The position numbers and the translations under genes are program-made. A DNA stretch of 64,000 nt from Trametes villosa. Taxonomy: Eukaryota; Basidiomycota; Agaricomycetes; Polyporales; Polyporaceae. The notes under the pieces are model-generated. The model had not been told where the DNA came from and searched no databases. It was given only the letters and a program-made list of their open reading frames with translations. The stretch lies in NCBI GenBank assembly GCA_002964805.2, contig PUDQ02000010.1, forward strand, positions 1,488,001 to 1,552,000, read 5' to 3'. This document shows positions 35,555-47,401 of this stretch, piece by piece; position 1 is the stretch's first letter, and every line of letters starts with the position of its first letter.

Positions 35555-38074
35555 GGTTGGAGAGGGTGGAATCGCTGGTCACATTCAGAGATAGAGGGAC
35601 ACTGGATGCATTCTCGGGTTGTACAACAGGATTTCTCCTTCAATACACGTCCATTACGATGTACAGGGCTCGAGGATCGATGAGCTCACGACCATGAGGC
35701 CTGAGGCGAGGCCCTTCATCCTAACTCGCCGGATATCCACAACAGGCGCCACCGCAGGCTCCGCGCTCGTTCGAAGGCGTTTCGCTGCAAAAGATGGATG
35801 ATCTCCGCTGCAGCGCTGCGCTAGAGAGAGGTTCTACGCTCCTCAGTCTGATTGTCACAGGTATTTAGGGCGTCGCGCCGAAACACGTCCGCGCGCGCCG
35901 AGGTGGACCAAGCTCACTGTGCATCTGTACTATGTAAGTTCGCGCCCAGGCTCCCTGGAACTGTCGGACGCCCCCGCCCGCAGCAAATCTTCGCCATCGG
36001 TGTTCCAATGGTCGACGGCTATACGGCGGTACTCTGTTTAGTATTTGCTGTGGTCAGTGCTGCGGAGCTCGAGCCCGAGTAAGCACCGGCACCTCAGACC
36101 TGTGCGTCACTACTCCCGCGTCCGCTAGAGATATCCATACAGCGCCACTCTGGATGGAATCCGTCAGCCTCTGGGGATCAGGGCAGAGGGGCGCAAGACA
36201 GAGATCAAATACGTCGGCACAGCACTGTGCGTCGTCCGAAAGCAATGCACCGCGCAGCAGCCTGGGGCGAGGCGATATCCCGCGGGAAGGCTATTTGCGC
36301 TCACAGTGTCATTGGGCGCGCACGCACACACGCACGACAGGGAGACCCTGTGGCGCTATTGAGTACGGCGCGCAGCGAGGCCGAGGCAGCTTGGCCAACA
36401 TAAGTATGGCGATGGCAATACTTAGGGTTGCGGCCGTGCTGTCCCCATGGAGCCATGTCCGCAGAGGCCGGAGCTAGTGATTATCTTGGAATGCGCGCTC
36501 GGGCGTGGTCGACGGCCTCGGGGATGTGTATACTTGGTTGGTGGAGCGCGGCTTAGGTGGACGGTACGTGATCCGGCGTGCGCGCGGCGCACGCTATCCT
36601 ATCCAGCTCCCGGAGTACCATATGCGTAGCATCTGGGGTGCCGTAGCTGCAAATCGGTGCTTGTTCTACCACCTCGGGCACCTCGTGTCTTGCGCGAGAA
36701 CGCGCCTTGTTGTAATGATCCTGCGGGAAACAGACAGCCTTCGGAAGAGACCGTCAGATCAACTTCAACAGGTTCAAGATGGATACCAATGCGCGAGTCC
36801 TACTGCCTGCGTAGGGCTTCGAAAGATTGACGTACTCCGGCACGACCTCAGCAGGCCTGGCAGCAGTGCCTGGTGGGAGGTTCGAATTCGATCGCAGGCA
36901 ACGCGGGCTGGCAAGCCTGAGTATACATGGCTGTAACAGTCAACCGCTGATGATGTCGAAGTTGCGGGCCCGGGCGTTTTGAGCACTTGGCGGTTACTTC
37001 GCAGGCAGTCGCCACGCGGCTGTCCCGGCACAGGTGGTTGTAATTGGTGACAATGTGGGAGATATCATAGAGCATGCCATGGAAAGTATAGCGGTAAGTA
37101 CTTTGACAGGGACTGACAGGTTCCGCCTCGGTTGCCGTATGGGCGTGTGAAGTCAGCAGTGTCCGGGGGTCGCACACAAGGGTACGATCGAGGGGAGACT
37201 GCCAGTTTGCGGTTGTCTCCTTCCAGTTCCTTCCTCACAAAAGTTCCGCAGACATGTCGGCTCCGGAGCACCCGCATGCCATTCAATGACGCCTGCAAGT
37301 CAGAAGGTGGAAGGTCGGCGACGACAGAACGTTGTGTGTAGATAGGCGGGATGCCGTACGACAGCGGCTTCTCAATCTCAAGCCCCGCGCTGGCCTGCAC
37401 GCTACGTCTGACTCTGGCAGGTATTGTGCCGTGACAGACAGGAGATGCGGTGAGTGGCGGAACTCACCTTAATTTTGCTGTGGTCGACCCTGATAGAACA
37501 GCGTATGACAGGTGTGGGTTACGGCCAGACTGTCTCCGTGTGTCTTAGATATACCGGTGGGACTCCGTGCGCTCGTAGTGGTCGTGAGTGGTCCGTGGAC
37601 ACATACGCTGGCGTTAGTGGGATGGAGCCTCCGGATCCTATCTGCCAAGGAACCCCGTAGATGGCACAGAATCGGGCTATAGTCACCGGATCGAGCAACT
37701 GTACCGCGAGAGCGGGTCGAAAGCGGCGTTCTGAGTACTCGCGCCGCATCACAGATATCACCGCCCTCGATCTGTCCTCCAAGAATATCAGCTTCGGGCG
37801 GCGGCAAATGCAGGCGTGTGGTTCCTCGGGCGGCGTACTGTAGTAGGAAGACGCCGCAGGGAGATGCTGCGCCTGCCGCACGGAGCGTGTTCGCCCGTTC
37901 GCGGCTTCTTCTCAGTAACCGCCCGAGCTTCTCGGGAGACTCTGCCTCAGCTCGTCGCCCGCTCCTGACAGCGCAGGACACAGTCCTTTTCCTCCCCCAT
38001 CCTCCTCTCCCGCCTCTCATCTTTGTAGCGTCGTTCACGGGTGTAGCCCGACCGAGACCCGAGAGTTATCGACT
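35555..38074. other. Long intergenic region, no supported gene
   Basis: A 2.5 kb stretch with no gene I can support. A short plus-strand frame at 36009-36082 (MVDGYTAVLCLVFAVVS) recalls the hydrophobic start of the ICMT-like proteins. It has no downstream continuation, so at most it is a decayed fragment. The right end should contain the promoter of the MFS gene. Confidence 0.45.
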
Positions 38075-40336
38075 ATGACGGACAGTATGGCGGTGGCAGC
38101 TAGGTGAGTGTAGGCAATATTTCGTGCAATATGTCGCTAATCCAGAGAATATGCACTTGGTACAGCGCTCCGCCTCCGGGGTCGAACAGAGGCTTTGCTT
38201 TCTGGATGGTCTTCGTCTCAAATTTGGTTGTTGACATGCTCTCAGCCCTGGACCTCGTCAGTCCGTCCTCCGCGGCCCTTGATATCCTACTAATTGAGCG
38301 CTTGCATTGAGTAGACTGCCATATCCACCGCGCTGCCTACCATTGTCGAGCACCTCCATGGGACCGACTTTATTTGGGCGGGAAGCGCGTACACAATCGC
38401 TTCCACTGCCGTCCTCCCGCTCATCGGAAATTTGGTGTCTGCGTTCGGCCGCAAACCCGTTCTGGTGTTCTTCATCCTCACTTTCGCGATTGGCTCCGCC
38501 ATCTCCGGCGCGGCACAAAACATGAACATGCTCATAGCAGGACGAGGTGGGCAACAAACTCCGCGTAGCGAATTTGAAGAGCACGTCGCAATACTGACGT
38601 CGCGTACCTTTCCAGCCGTCCAGGGCCTAGGAGGCGGCGGCTGCATCGCCATAACCGAGATCATCTACGCAGACCTCGTCCCGCTCCCCGAGCGCGGAAA
38701 ATTCCAGGGCATAACCGCATCGTGAGTCCCTCCCCCGCACCCGACGTCGGTGGCGCACAAAGTACTGATGGCCTGCCCCTTAGCGTTTGGGCGCTTGCAT
38801 GGTGCGTACCGCCGTTACCGCCGGCGCCCCACTCGATTGGCACGCCAGATCCCGGGCTGACGTTGTGTGTAGCGCGATAGGTCCTCCTATTGGTGGCGCG
38901 CTAGCTGATTCGGGTGCTTGGCGGTGGCTGTTCTTCTTGAACATCCCGCTCTGTGGCGTCGCGATCCTGCTCACTTGTGTGTTCTTGCGCGTGCATACGC
39001 CCAAGGCGAGCTTGGCGGAGAAACTCGCGCAGATGGACTGGACGTGAGTGGACTGCATCTGTGCTGAGGAACGGATGATGCTGAAGGATTCTTTGTGCAG
39101 GGGCATCATTGTCATGATCGGCAGCACTGTGTCAATCCTGCTCGCGATTACCTGGGGTGGTCTCCAGTTCCCATGGACGTCGGCGCATGTATTGGTGCCG
39201 CTCATCGTGGGAGCTCTGGGAATTATTGTCTTCTTCGTTCTGGAGATGTTCTGGCTCAAGGGCCCAACAGTGAGTATATGCGCCTTTGTGGATCGAAAAC
39301 ATCTCACATGCAACATTAGGTCCCTCGATTCTTCTTCACAAGCCGCACAACATTCAGCGGGTGGGTCCAGCAACGTCCCTGGCATGCCAGACCTGAGCTT
39401 ACCCACTTTCCAACAGTTACGCAGGCACTTTCTTCCACGGCATCGTTGCCCTCGCCACTCTTTGTACGTATCATTTAGAACACACTCCACAATACACTAC
39501 TAACGCCCTCGTACAGACTACCTCCCCGTCTACTTCCAAGCCTCGAAAGGCGCGTCCGCGGTCGGCTCCGGCGTGGACATGTTCCCGCTCTGCCTCACCA
39601 TCCCCGCGTTCGCGATCGCCACCGGGCTCTCCGTGCAGATCGTCGACCGCTACCGGCCGCAGAACTACATCGGCTGGGTGATCATCATCATCGGCTTCGG
39701 CGTGCTCTCGACGCTCGACGAGACCTCCTCGCGCGCGGCGTACATCGGGTGCCAGATCCCGCTCGGTGTCGGGCTGGGCATTATCTGGATCAGCACGCAG
39801 TTCCCCATTTTGGCGCCGCTGCCGGTGTCGAATAGCGCGCACGCGCTCGCGTTCTTCACTTTCTTGCGGTGTTTCGCACAGGTATTATCCCGTTTTTCAC
39901 GTTCATAGCCGACTCTCCATACTGACAAAACGTGTCTGCACAGAGCTGGGGCATCGTCGTCGGCGGCACGATCCTGCAGAACATCCTCCTGCACGACCTG
40001 CCCACCGACTTCACCGCGCGCTTCCCGCAGGGCGTGCAGATCGCGTACGCGGTGATCCCCACGATCAACGGGCTCGAGGAGCCGCTGCGCACGCAGGTGC
40101 GCGCGGTCTTCGCGCGCGCGACGCGCCTCATCTGGCACGTCATGCTCGGCGTCTCCGGCGCGGGGCTCCTCACCGTGCTGCTCATGCGCGAGGAGAAACT
40201 AAGGAAGGACATGGACGGGCAGTGGGGCCTGCAGGAGGGGAAGCAGCGCGGGAGCACGCCCGGCGAGGACGGCCAGGATCTGGAGTGGAAGGTCACGCCG
40301 GGGGAAGCGCAGGCTGCCCGGGTCGTGCCGGTGTGA
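38075..40336 (+). CDS. MFS drug-type transporter (DHA14-like)
   Basis: Major facilitator exporter, substrate unknown. A small first exon (ATG at 38075, MTDSMAVAA) splices to APPPGSNRGFAFWMVFVSN and SNLVVDMLSALDL. Then come TAISTALPTIVEHLHG, the motif-A region LVSAFGRKPVLVFFIL, AVQGLGGGGCIAITEIIYAD, the motif-C-like AIGPPIGGALAD with WRWLFFLNIPLCG, and VSILLAITWGGLQFPWTSAH. Next are FFHGIVALATL, YLPVYFQASKGASAV, DRYRPQNYIGWVIIIIGFG, STQFPILAPLPVSN and SWGIVVGGTILQNILLHDL. The hydrophilic tail ends AQAARVVPV before TGA. About ten exons, in frame and complete. It is a close paralogue of the transporter at 54768-57011 (same exon order and near-identical motifs). Confidence 0.88.
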
Positions 40337-41179
40337 GGCGGGCTGGGAGGCCTGTCTTTGCGCGCGTCTCTGGGCTGGTGCTGGTTGTGTTGGTGGTTGG
40401 GCTGATGTTTTTCGCCCTGTAGAGTGTACATGCCGCGCGGCATCTCTGCGCATCGCTCGTTCGTTAGCTGCTTCGTGCACTGTACTATATTTTGATCTTT
40501 CTCTCCTCTCGTATTGCATCCGACGGACATTGCAAATACGCGCCTCCTTGCGGGGCTTCAAGCGCGCTTTGGAGCCAAGGGGACATCTCGACAACCAGCC
40601 AAGATTAAGTTACACCACAGAATCTTCGCAGATAGATAAACATCCACTGCACATCTTGTACCCGCCAACTCCGCGGCAGGACCACATAGTGGTCATACGG
40701 ACACCCATAGTTGCAGGATACGTACTCACCAAGCTCATGTAGCGGGCTGTCCCCGGTGCGCAGCGGGCATGCAGCGATAGTTGAACATTGTTGTGCGACA
40801 CGATTTTATGCCCGTACTATTGCCGCATCGTTGGCGGCGTACTCTTCCGGGTCCCTTGAACTTACTCGAGTTGCGCACGAACCTTAGCCTTTTTTCCGGC
40901 GGTCCCAAGAAGTGGCATGTTGGATATTCCTGCTCAAGCGCTCACGCTGAGATAACAGCGGACACACGCGGAGCAAATGGGTGCAATTGCGAACGCGCGG
41001 CCAAGCGCAGTCGGCAGGCGCATACGTACAAGGGCGACTGGGAACAATGAAACTGGTGAAGCCGTGCAGGGTACATATAGAGGACGCAGGTAAGGAGCGT
41101 GGGCAACGTGGTAAGACCCGAGATGAAAGAGTCGCAGCGGTACAGGGTATACAACCTAAAGGGAGAACGCAGTCGAAGC
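40337..41179. other. Convergent intergenic region
   Basis: Lies between the 3' ends of the MFS gene and the oxidoreductase gene. No gene, repeat or RNA is recognised. Confidence 0.5.
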
Positions 41180-42754
41180 TTAGGCGGCGACCGGCGTGGG
41201 CTCGGTGACTGCGGGAGGTGCCCCGTACGACGACTTGATGCGTGGGGGGAGGCCAGCCTACGGGTTTGTCAGTATGACGTGCGCAGTACCGTTGTAAAGG
41301 GGAGGATGAACTCACCGCTGCATAGATCGCGCCGACGGTCTCGAGCTGCGTGATCGTCGTCTTGGGGTCGGTCCAGTACTGCGGGGTGCGCCCGCGGACC
41401 TTGTCTACGAACGCCTCGAGCTGGTACCGGTACCTGTAGCATGCGTGAAACACGTAGTCAGCGCATACTTTGGAAAGGTCAAAACGTATGTCTCGTACGT
41501 AGTCCACGACGTCTCGCCCTTGCCGTCCTTGAACTTGTACACCTTCTCCGTGCGCGCGCCGCCCTTGCGCGGCTTGACCTTGATCCAGTGGTACGCGCCC
41601 GCGAGCGGGTAGTTGAAGAACTCGATGTCGCCGCCCTCGAGCGCGACCTTGACGCTCAGCTTCGGCATGCGCGGGAGCACGCCGAACGGGCCCCAGCCCG
41701 GCATCGAGAAGTCGACGTACGTCTCGCCCGTGACGGACGCGGGGAGCGCGTACGTCGTGTGCATCCCGCGGTCGATCTTCGTCGCCTGCGGGTTCCCGAG
41801 GGCTTTCGCCTTGGTCACCTCGGGCGGGTCGGACTCGGTCCCGGTGAGGTAGCGGATGGCCGCGAGGGGGTAGACTGGGAGGCGGGGATGTGAGTGCGAG
41901 AGAGAGACGGAGATGGGAAGAGGAAGACGGACCGCCCATGTCCATGGTGCAGCCGCCGCCGAGGTCGTACTGGAACCTGATATCGTCCTTTTCGAAGAAG
42001 AGGGACGACAGGACGCTGGGGACGGCGAACTCGCCGACGACGCTCTTGACCTTGCCCAGATCCCCGCTCTCGATGATTTCTCTCACTCGCTGTGTTGCGG
42101 GATGGAACCTATCACCTGCATTAGACGCTTTATTAGGCTGAGTTTTGGAAATACGAACGTGAAGTGGATGGCCTCCAGAGCGACCAGGCCCTTCTGCTCG
42201 GCGAGCTCAAAGATCGCGCGGGCCTCGTCTGCGGTGTCCGCGATGGGCTTCTCGATCAAGGCGTGCTTGCCAGCGTTGAGGGTGCGGATAGCCCACTCAA
42301 AGTGGAGCGCATTCGGGAGCTAACGAAGGTCACCTTGCTGGGATGAGCGCAATCCATTTATGAAACGAAGAAGACGCACAGCGATGTACACGGCGTCGAT
42401 CTCCGGGTCATCGAGCAGCTCTGCAAACGCCGTAAGATACATTGATGCATGGCACGTGCACGAAGGTACTCACGTTGGTAGGCCTCCGACCCGCCGAAGG
42501 TCTTCGCGATACCGTGCGTCTTGGCGTACTTCTTCGCCTTGTCTGCGCTCCTGGCGGCGACTGCAGCAATCACGACGTCGGGGTGGCTCTTCGCGGGAGA
42601 GATGAGAGCATCTGGTCCTATGCGAGCGGCCCCGAGGATACCGAAACGCAGAGCGTTGGAGGTCTTCGAGATCTTCGCCTAACGCGTGGTCATGCCGCGC
42701 AGTCAGTGACGTGATGGTGGCGGCCACGCATGTGTATGAGCTGCAGCTCACCAT
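41180..42754 (-). CDS. Gfo/Idh/MocA oxidoreductase, dihydrodiol/xylose dehydrogenase-like
   Basis: NAD(P)-dependent cytosolic dehydrogenase resembling dimeric dihydrodiol dehydrogenase / NADP-linked D-xylose 1-dehydrogenase; the true substrate is not known. I place the start at ATG 42752-42754, which is followed at once by an intron. The second exon gives AKISKTSNALRFGILGAARI, containing the Rossmann GILGAARIG motif. Then come ELLDDPEIDAVYIA, LPNALHFEWAIRTLNAGKHA, the EKP catalytic-site motif in ALIEKPIADTADEARAIFEL, and VALEAIHFTFHPATQRVREI. Further on are DLGGGCTMDMG, VYPLAAIRYLTGTESDPPEV, the C-terminal beta-domain with GAYHWIKVKPRKGG, and RYQLEAFVDKVRGRTPQYW. It ends TEPTPVAA at TAA 41180-41182. 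At about 390 residues the length is normal. One donor (after MDMG) is GTCCGT, which is unusual. Confidence 0.86.
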
Positions 42755-45317
42755 AGTAGGGCTTTGGGAGGATCCTACGAGTTGGTGAGGCCTTGAGGTG
42801 GCGGAGGGCGCAAGACGAGGAGCGAGAGCTCGACGTCGAGGGTGGGAAGCGGCGGGAAAGGGGCCGCAGCGCGGGCGGCAGGATTGGGTTATACGGCTGC
42901 GAGGCTCAGGTATCACAGAACGCGGTGGACGTCCCTGCTTCCACGTTCTAGCCTCGCAGAAGCCCCCCGTGTAAGACCGGTGATCTGACTAAGCCGCGTC
43001 TGCTATGCTGTTACGCCGCCCAGCCAGGAGGATCAATTCACAACTGAACATTAGCATCAAGCAATCTAGAAGAGTTGGGCGTTCGTGCTAGGGCGCGCGC
43101 GCTCTCCTGCGGCGAGTGCGGATAGCGGAGACCTGGAGGGCACCGAAAGAGTGACGTGGGTACACTGCGGCGCCGGCCGAGAACTTAGAAGTACAGTACT
43201 GAACCCGTTGCACTGCCCTGGTAATACAAGACCCGTACGCGCTGCCCCTGAATCATATCCCCGTGTAAGACCTGGTCTTGAGGCTACTTGCGGCTCGCGA
43301 GCCTCGCGATCCTCTCATGGGGCTCTGAAACCTGGAGGTGAGTGTTGCCATAGCGTGTGCCAAGGGCCGACGTACCGAATAGCGAGACTGCGCGCGGTAA
43401 GCGCGGAGGGCGCGTAAGCAAGAAGGTTCGCCACCATGCCGCACACTCTCATGGACGTCGCAAGGCGCGCATCGAGCCTCGCGTTCCCATATCACGAGCG
43501 AAAAGAACACTGCGCGGGGGCAGAGAAGGGCGATTGACTGATCGAGCACGCACGTCTTTCATTGGTTCTAATATGCAGCCCCTTCTGCCCGAGCCTTCCG
43601 ATTGCGCATGCAAGGGGTGTACTCACGGTCTCCCATTCGGCAGGGCGAGTTCCCTGTCTGCCCATGACACGGTCCATGTGTTACGGTATGCCGTTCACCA
43701 GGCCTGTCAATGTCTCTTTGCAGCCGGACAGGTACGGCTATCTGTCAAGAGGGTCTGCTCGGGGAGTCATTGAGACAATAAAGGCGCCATTTGCCTAGTT
43801 ATCTAGAACACAACCTGCCAGCAAAGAGAAGACATGCGCGGACAGATCGCAGATAGAAAGTGTTGCAAGGCCCGGGCAGTAATAAGTATTTTCAGAGAGA
43901 GACGCGTACCGGCGCCTATTGCGCTCGAAAATCGCTCTACTGAACGCCAGGGACCCCGGACAGTCTGTTCTGCTTGACCCAACCATACACACGCTGACGC
44001 CACCACGCTCACGATCTACTGAAGCGCTTCCGACACACCTCGGAGAGTGTGTGAGAGAGCACATAGACCTAAAGAGTATGTCCAATCAATTGCGAGCCCA
44101 GTCATTAGTCGTAGTGGTGAACTTTGCTGAATGCGTTTTGTTCGTCGAAGGTTTGTCGGTCGGACGGCTTCCTCGCTGATGATCTCGTTTTTCGGCGCAG
44201 ACATGAACAGTAGAAGGGGGTAGCCATGCTCCGTCTTGGATGATATGGGTACGTCTCTCATGTGAGAACTGATGTAAGAAGTGCCCTGCAATGTATATCC
44301 ATCGTCGTAGAGCCCGCTAACAACGCATCGCTGTCAACACCCAGTTCACAGCTACCGACAGAACACGACACGAGCGGCGTGCCCACGTCATCGCGCGACT
44401 CGACCATATGGCCCGCAACAGTGCGCAACTGCACCCCTTCCCCGTCCCAACTGTCGCGCGGCCATGTCTGCAGCTGCGCAACCGCCCGCGCTTCGCGCAC
44501 CAGTGCCGGGTTATTGGCGAGCATCCGATAAGTATGGTACTGGATTTGCCCTGCGCGGATCGCTATGCAGACCGGGGAACGAACTTTGTTCGTGATGCAC
44601 TGCCAGGTGGGGCGTGATTCCTATCGGCGAGTTCTATCCTCACGTACGGCCATCACTGGAATGCACTAGTGATTCATCTCGCCGGGATACTGGCCGACCT
44701 CCGCCCGGGAATATACAGGATTTCGGCGATGCAAATGAAAGTCCTTGGATCACTTGCTGCTGTGCCACGGATGCAATACAACTATACTACGGGGGAATAC
44801 TTCCTGCTTCTGTGCGTAGGCCCTCAACTTGCATAGTATCATGATCTCACCCCGACATCTAGCTAGGACACAGGGCAGTCGCCCGTACCTCCAACGAGGT
44901 TACACAAATCCCCCGCTCGCCAAGGGCCAGCGTATCTCCCTGGACAAAGTCATAGAGCCGCTCACAGTGCACATGGCACATCTAACCTCCGACGCAACCG
45001 GGCCCACGCCGAAATAGCGCGGCGAGCGAGCGGTGCGCCCACGCTGTCAGCGCATCTCCTGCCCCCATAAGGGGATACCTGCCCTGCGCAGGCTCCGCCA
45101 AGGGCGTACTGGCCGTGCGTTGCTGGGCGGAGGGCCCGAGCCCGGGATGGCCATGACGTGCTGGGAGCGGTTGCGGTGTCTAGCACGGGAGGCAGGCGGA
45201 ATAAACGAGGGAGTGGCACGGATTAAATACCGAATATCTCATGATGGTACACGCATCCTACAGTAGATCGACGCCCGAGAAACCGTCCCAGAGAGGGCGC
45301 AGAATGACACTCAGCCC
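42755..45317. other. Long intergenic region, no supported gene
   Basis: A 2.56 kb stretch without a recognisable gene. The minus-strand open frame near 44258-44524 reads like protein (contains WPRDSWDGEGVQL) but has no start context, no exon partners and no family I know. The left end is the promoter of the oxidoreductase. Confidence 0.45.
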
Positions 45318-47401
45318 TCAGACCATGTACCCCTTCTTGGCCTCCTCGGACGACTGCAAGGCGAAGTAAGCGTGAGTGTTGGGGCTGTGAAGGTGGATAG
45401 GAGGAGACGCACCGCCAGCACGGTCGAGCCGGTGAAGTTCGAGTGCGAGATCTGGCCCTGCTCGGCCTGGAAGGTCGAGAGCGGGATCGAGTTCACCTGC
45501 GTGATCGCCTCGTTGCCGCCGCGCACGTACGTGCGGCTGTTCAGCCTGTGTGTATCGCACACGGAGGTCAGTGCGGGCAGTGCGTGATCGCAGGGCGGTG
45601 GCTTACGATGTGAGGAGCGAGTTGATGTACACTGGGCGGGATGAGGTGAGACTGGCGGCATGCTGCGAAGAGGAGGCTACGCACGCTTGCCGAGCATGAA
45701 GTTGAAGAAGAGCACGTAGAGTTGTGCGGGCGCGGCGAGGTACTGCAGGCGAGGGAGTCAGTACGGCCAGCGTGGCGGAGCAGTAGAACATAGGGGACGT
45801 ACAGCGATCAGGTTCGCGATCACGAATATCCTGGGTGTGGGGAACGTCCAGTCAGCACGTTGCATTCGTTACGGTAACGAGCAGAAGCCTTACGTCGTGA
45901 ACGACCCTGTGGTGATCGTGAGCATGATGAGGCGGCCGATCATGTCGTCGGACCTGGCCCATATCGTCAGCTTCTCATCCCCCGAGAGAACCGAGGAATA
46001 GCACGCTTACTTCCGAAGACCAGTGCGCCCCTTGCGCAGGTACCACACCATGGCCGCGGAGATCGAGACGTCTGCGACCACTGCCACGCCGAGGCCAGAC
46101 GAACCGGTCGACTGAGTAACAAGTGAGTGATGCGGTAACAAGTGGAGAAAATAAAGAGAGGGCGCACCTTGAGCTTCGCCTCTGCCTCAATGAGGATGGG
46201 GTAGAAGAAGCTGCAACGCGAAACCAATGATTAGAATACTCTAGTGGGATTGCTACTGGATCGCTAAGCGTTGCTTACGTTCTGATCGGGAAGACTGATA
46301 GGACAGAAGGTCAGTTAATGCCCGGTGGCTTCTATGATGCAGAACACGCACCGAGGTTCATTGCTGCACAAATAAAGACATCGTAGATGAGGTGACAATC
46401 TTGATACCAAGCTTTCGGTACACTTACTCAAGTGTGCGATGGTGAAGACCATCTATATTCACCAATTATTAGTGTGAACATGGCGCAGCGGAAAAGGAGC
46501 GAGACGTACGCATGCGCCGCTGACGAAGATGTTCCGGCTGACTGTAGACATCCCTGAATGAGAGGTGTTGGGAACCCTCGGCAGGACGGATACATACGCT
46601 TCCAGATGCGCATCACGAAGAACCTGAAGTAGCGGTCAGCATGGCTACAGAGTGTAGTAAATGCGGCGGACGCACGTTTCAACGATGCATGCGATGACGG
46701 CCTGTTTTTCATACGGTTAGGCGGCCTTGAATTTCGATGAAGCAGGTTCAGTACGCACGTTGACGATAATTTCCGTCTATGCAGAGGAAGCGTAATTCGG
46801 TCAGTTCCGGTGCAGCCTTGAGCATCATTACAACTTGGTACGTACGGGGATACTCCTGTTCATTGGAGTTGAAGGATCAGCATGTTTCGCTGGTGCGAAC
46901 TGTGAGACGGAACGCACCAGACAGTACGCAGGAGAGCGGTGGCGTTGGCGTAGTTCAGGACCAGATAGTGGTAGAGGATCTGCACGATCAGCGCTTGATG
47001 TGTCGAGTCGAGCATCCTAAGGGGGTTTAGCATCAGATGGATGTGGGTATGCGCGCTGGTGTGTATTCACCATAGAATGAGTACCTGTCGCGAGTTGAGT
47101 GAGCTGCTTCGAAAAGACTTTGAGAGGGAGGGTCACTTACAATGAACTTCAGGAAGGGCTGGTCCGTGCTACCCCTCGGGGACCGATAGTACTGGAAGGT
47201 CTGAATGCATGTAATGCCGTACACCCTGTATCAATTACAAGCATGAGTATGCGGTCCTGTCATCATAAAGCGGGACACATACGCAGACGAGATGGCCACG
47301 CCGAGGTAAGCGACGCCAATGGTCGAGCCGAGATCGAGCTGGGAGAGGATCTCCGCGTTGATGTCCGGGGGGCACTGGGCTACGGTCGAGTTGCCGCTCA
47401 T
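45318..47401 (-). CDS. DUF6534 multi-pass membrane protein
   Basis: DUF6534 protein of unknown function. The ATG at 47399-47401 opens MSGNSTVAQCPPDINAEILS and LDLGSTIGVAYLGVAISS. Then come VYGITCIQTFQYYRSPRGST, MLDSTHQALIVQILYHYLVL, RFFVMRIWK, VSRNIFVSGAC, MVFTIAHL, a 12-base exon (46352-46363), FFYPILIEAEAKLK and VADVSISAAMVWYLRKGRTG. Next are SDDMIGRLIMLTITTGSFTT, IFVIANLIA, YLAAPAQLYVLFFNFMLGK, VYINSLLTS and LNSRTYVRGGNEAITQVNSI. The last exon ends SSEEAKKGYMV before TGA at 45318-45320. The gene appears complete. Its 3' half is the source, or sister, of the truncated copy at 15153-15946. Confidence 0.85.

Noticed and set aside
36870..36910. GGTTCGAATTC resembling a tRNA T-loop
   Set aside because: No matching acceptor, D or anticodon stems could be formed around it.
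40884..42086. Minus-strand open frame of 400 codons
   Set aside because: Readthrough of oxidoreductase exons and introns; the conserved parts belong to the gene at 41180-42754 and the rest has no domain.
44258..44524. Minus-strand frame with WPRDSWDGEGVQL
   Set aside because: Has a protein-like look, but there is no start context, no neighbouring exons and no known domain.
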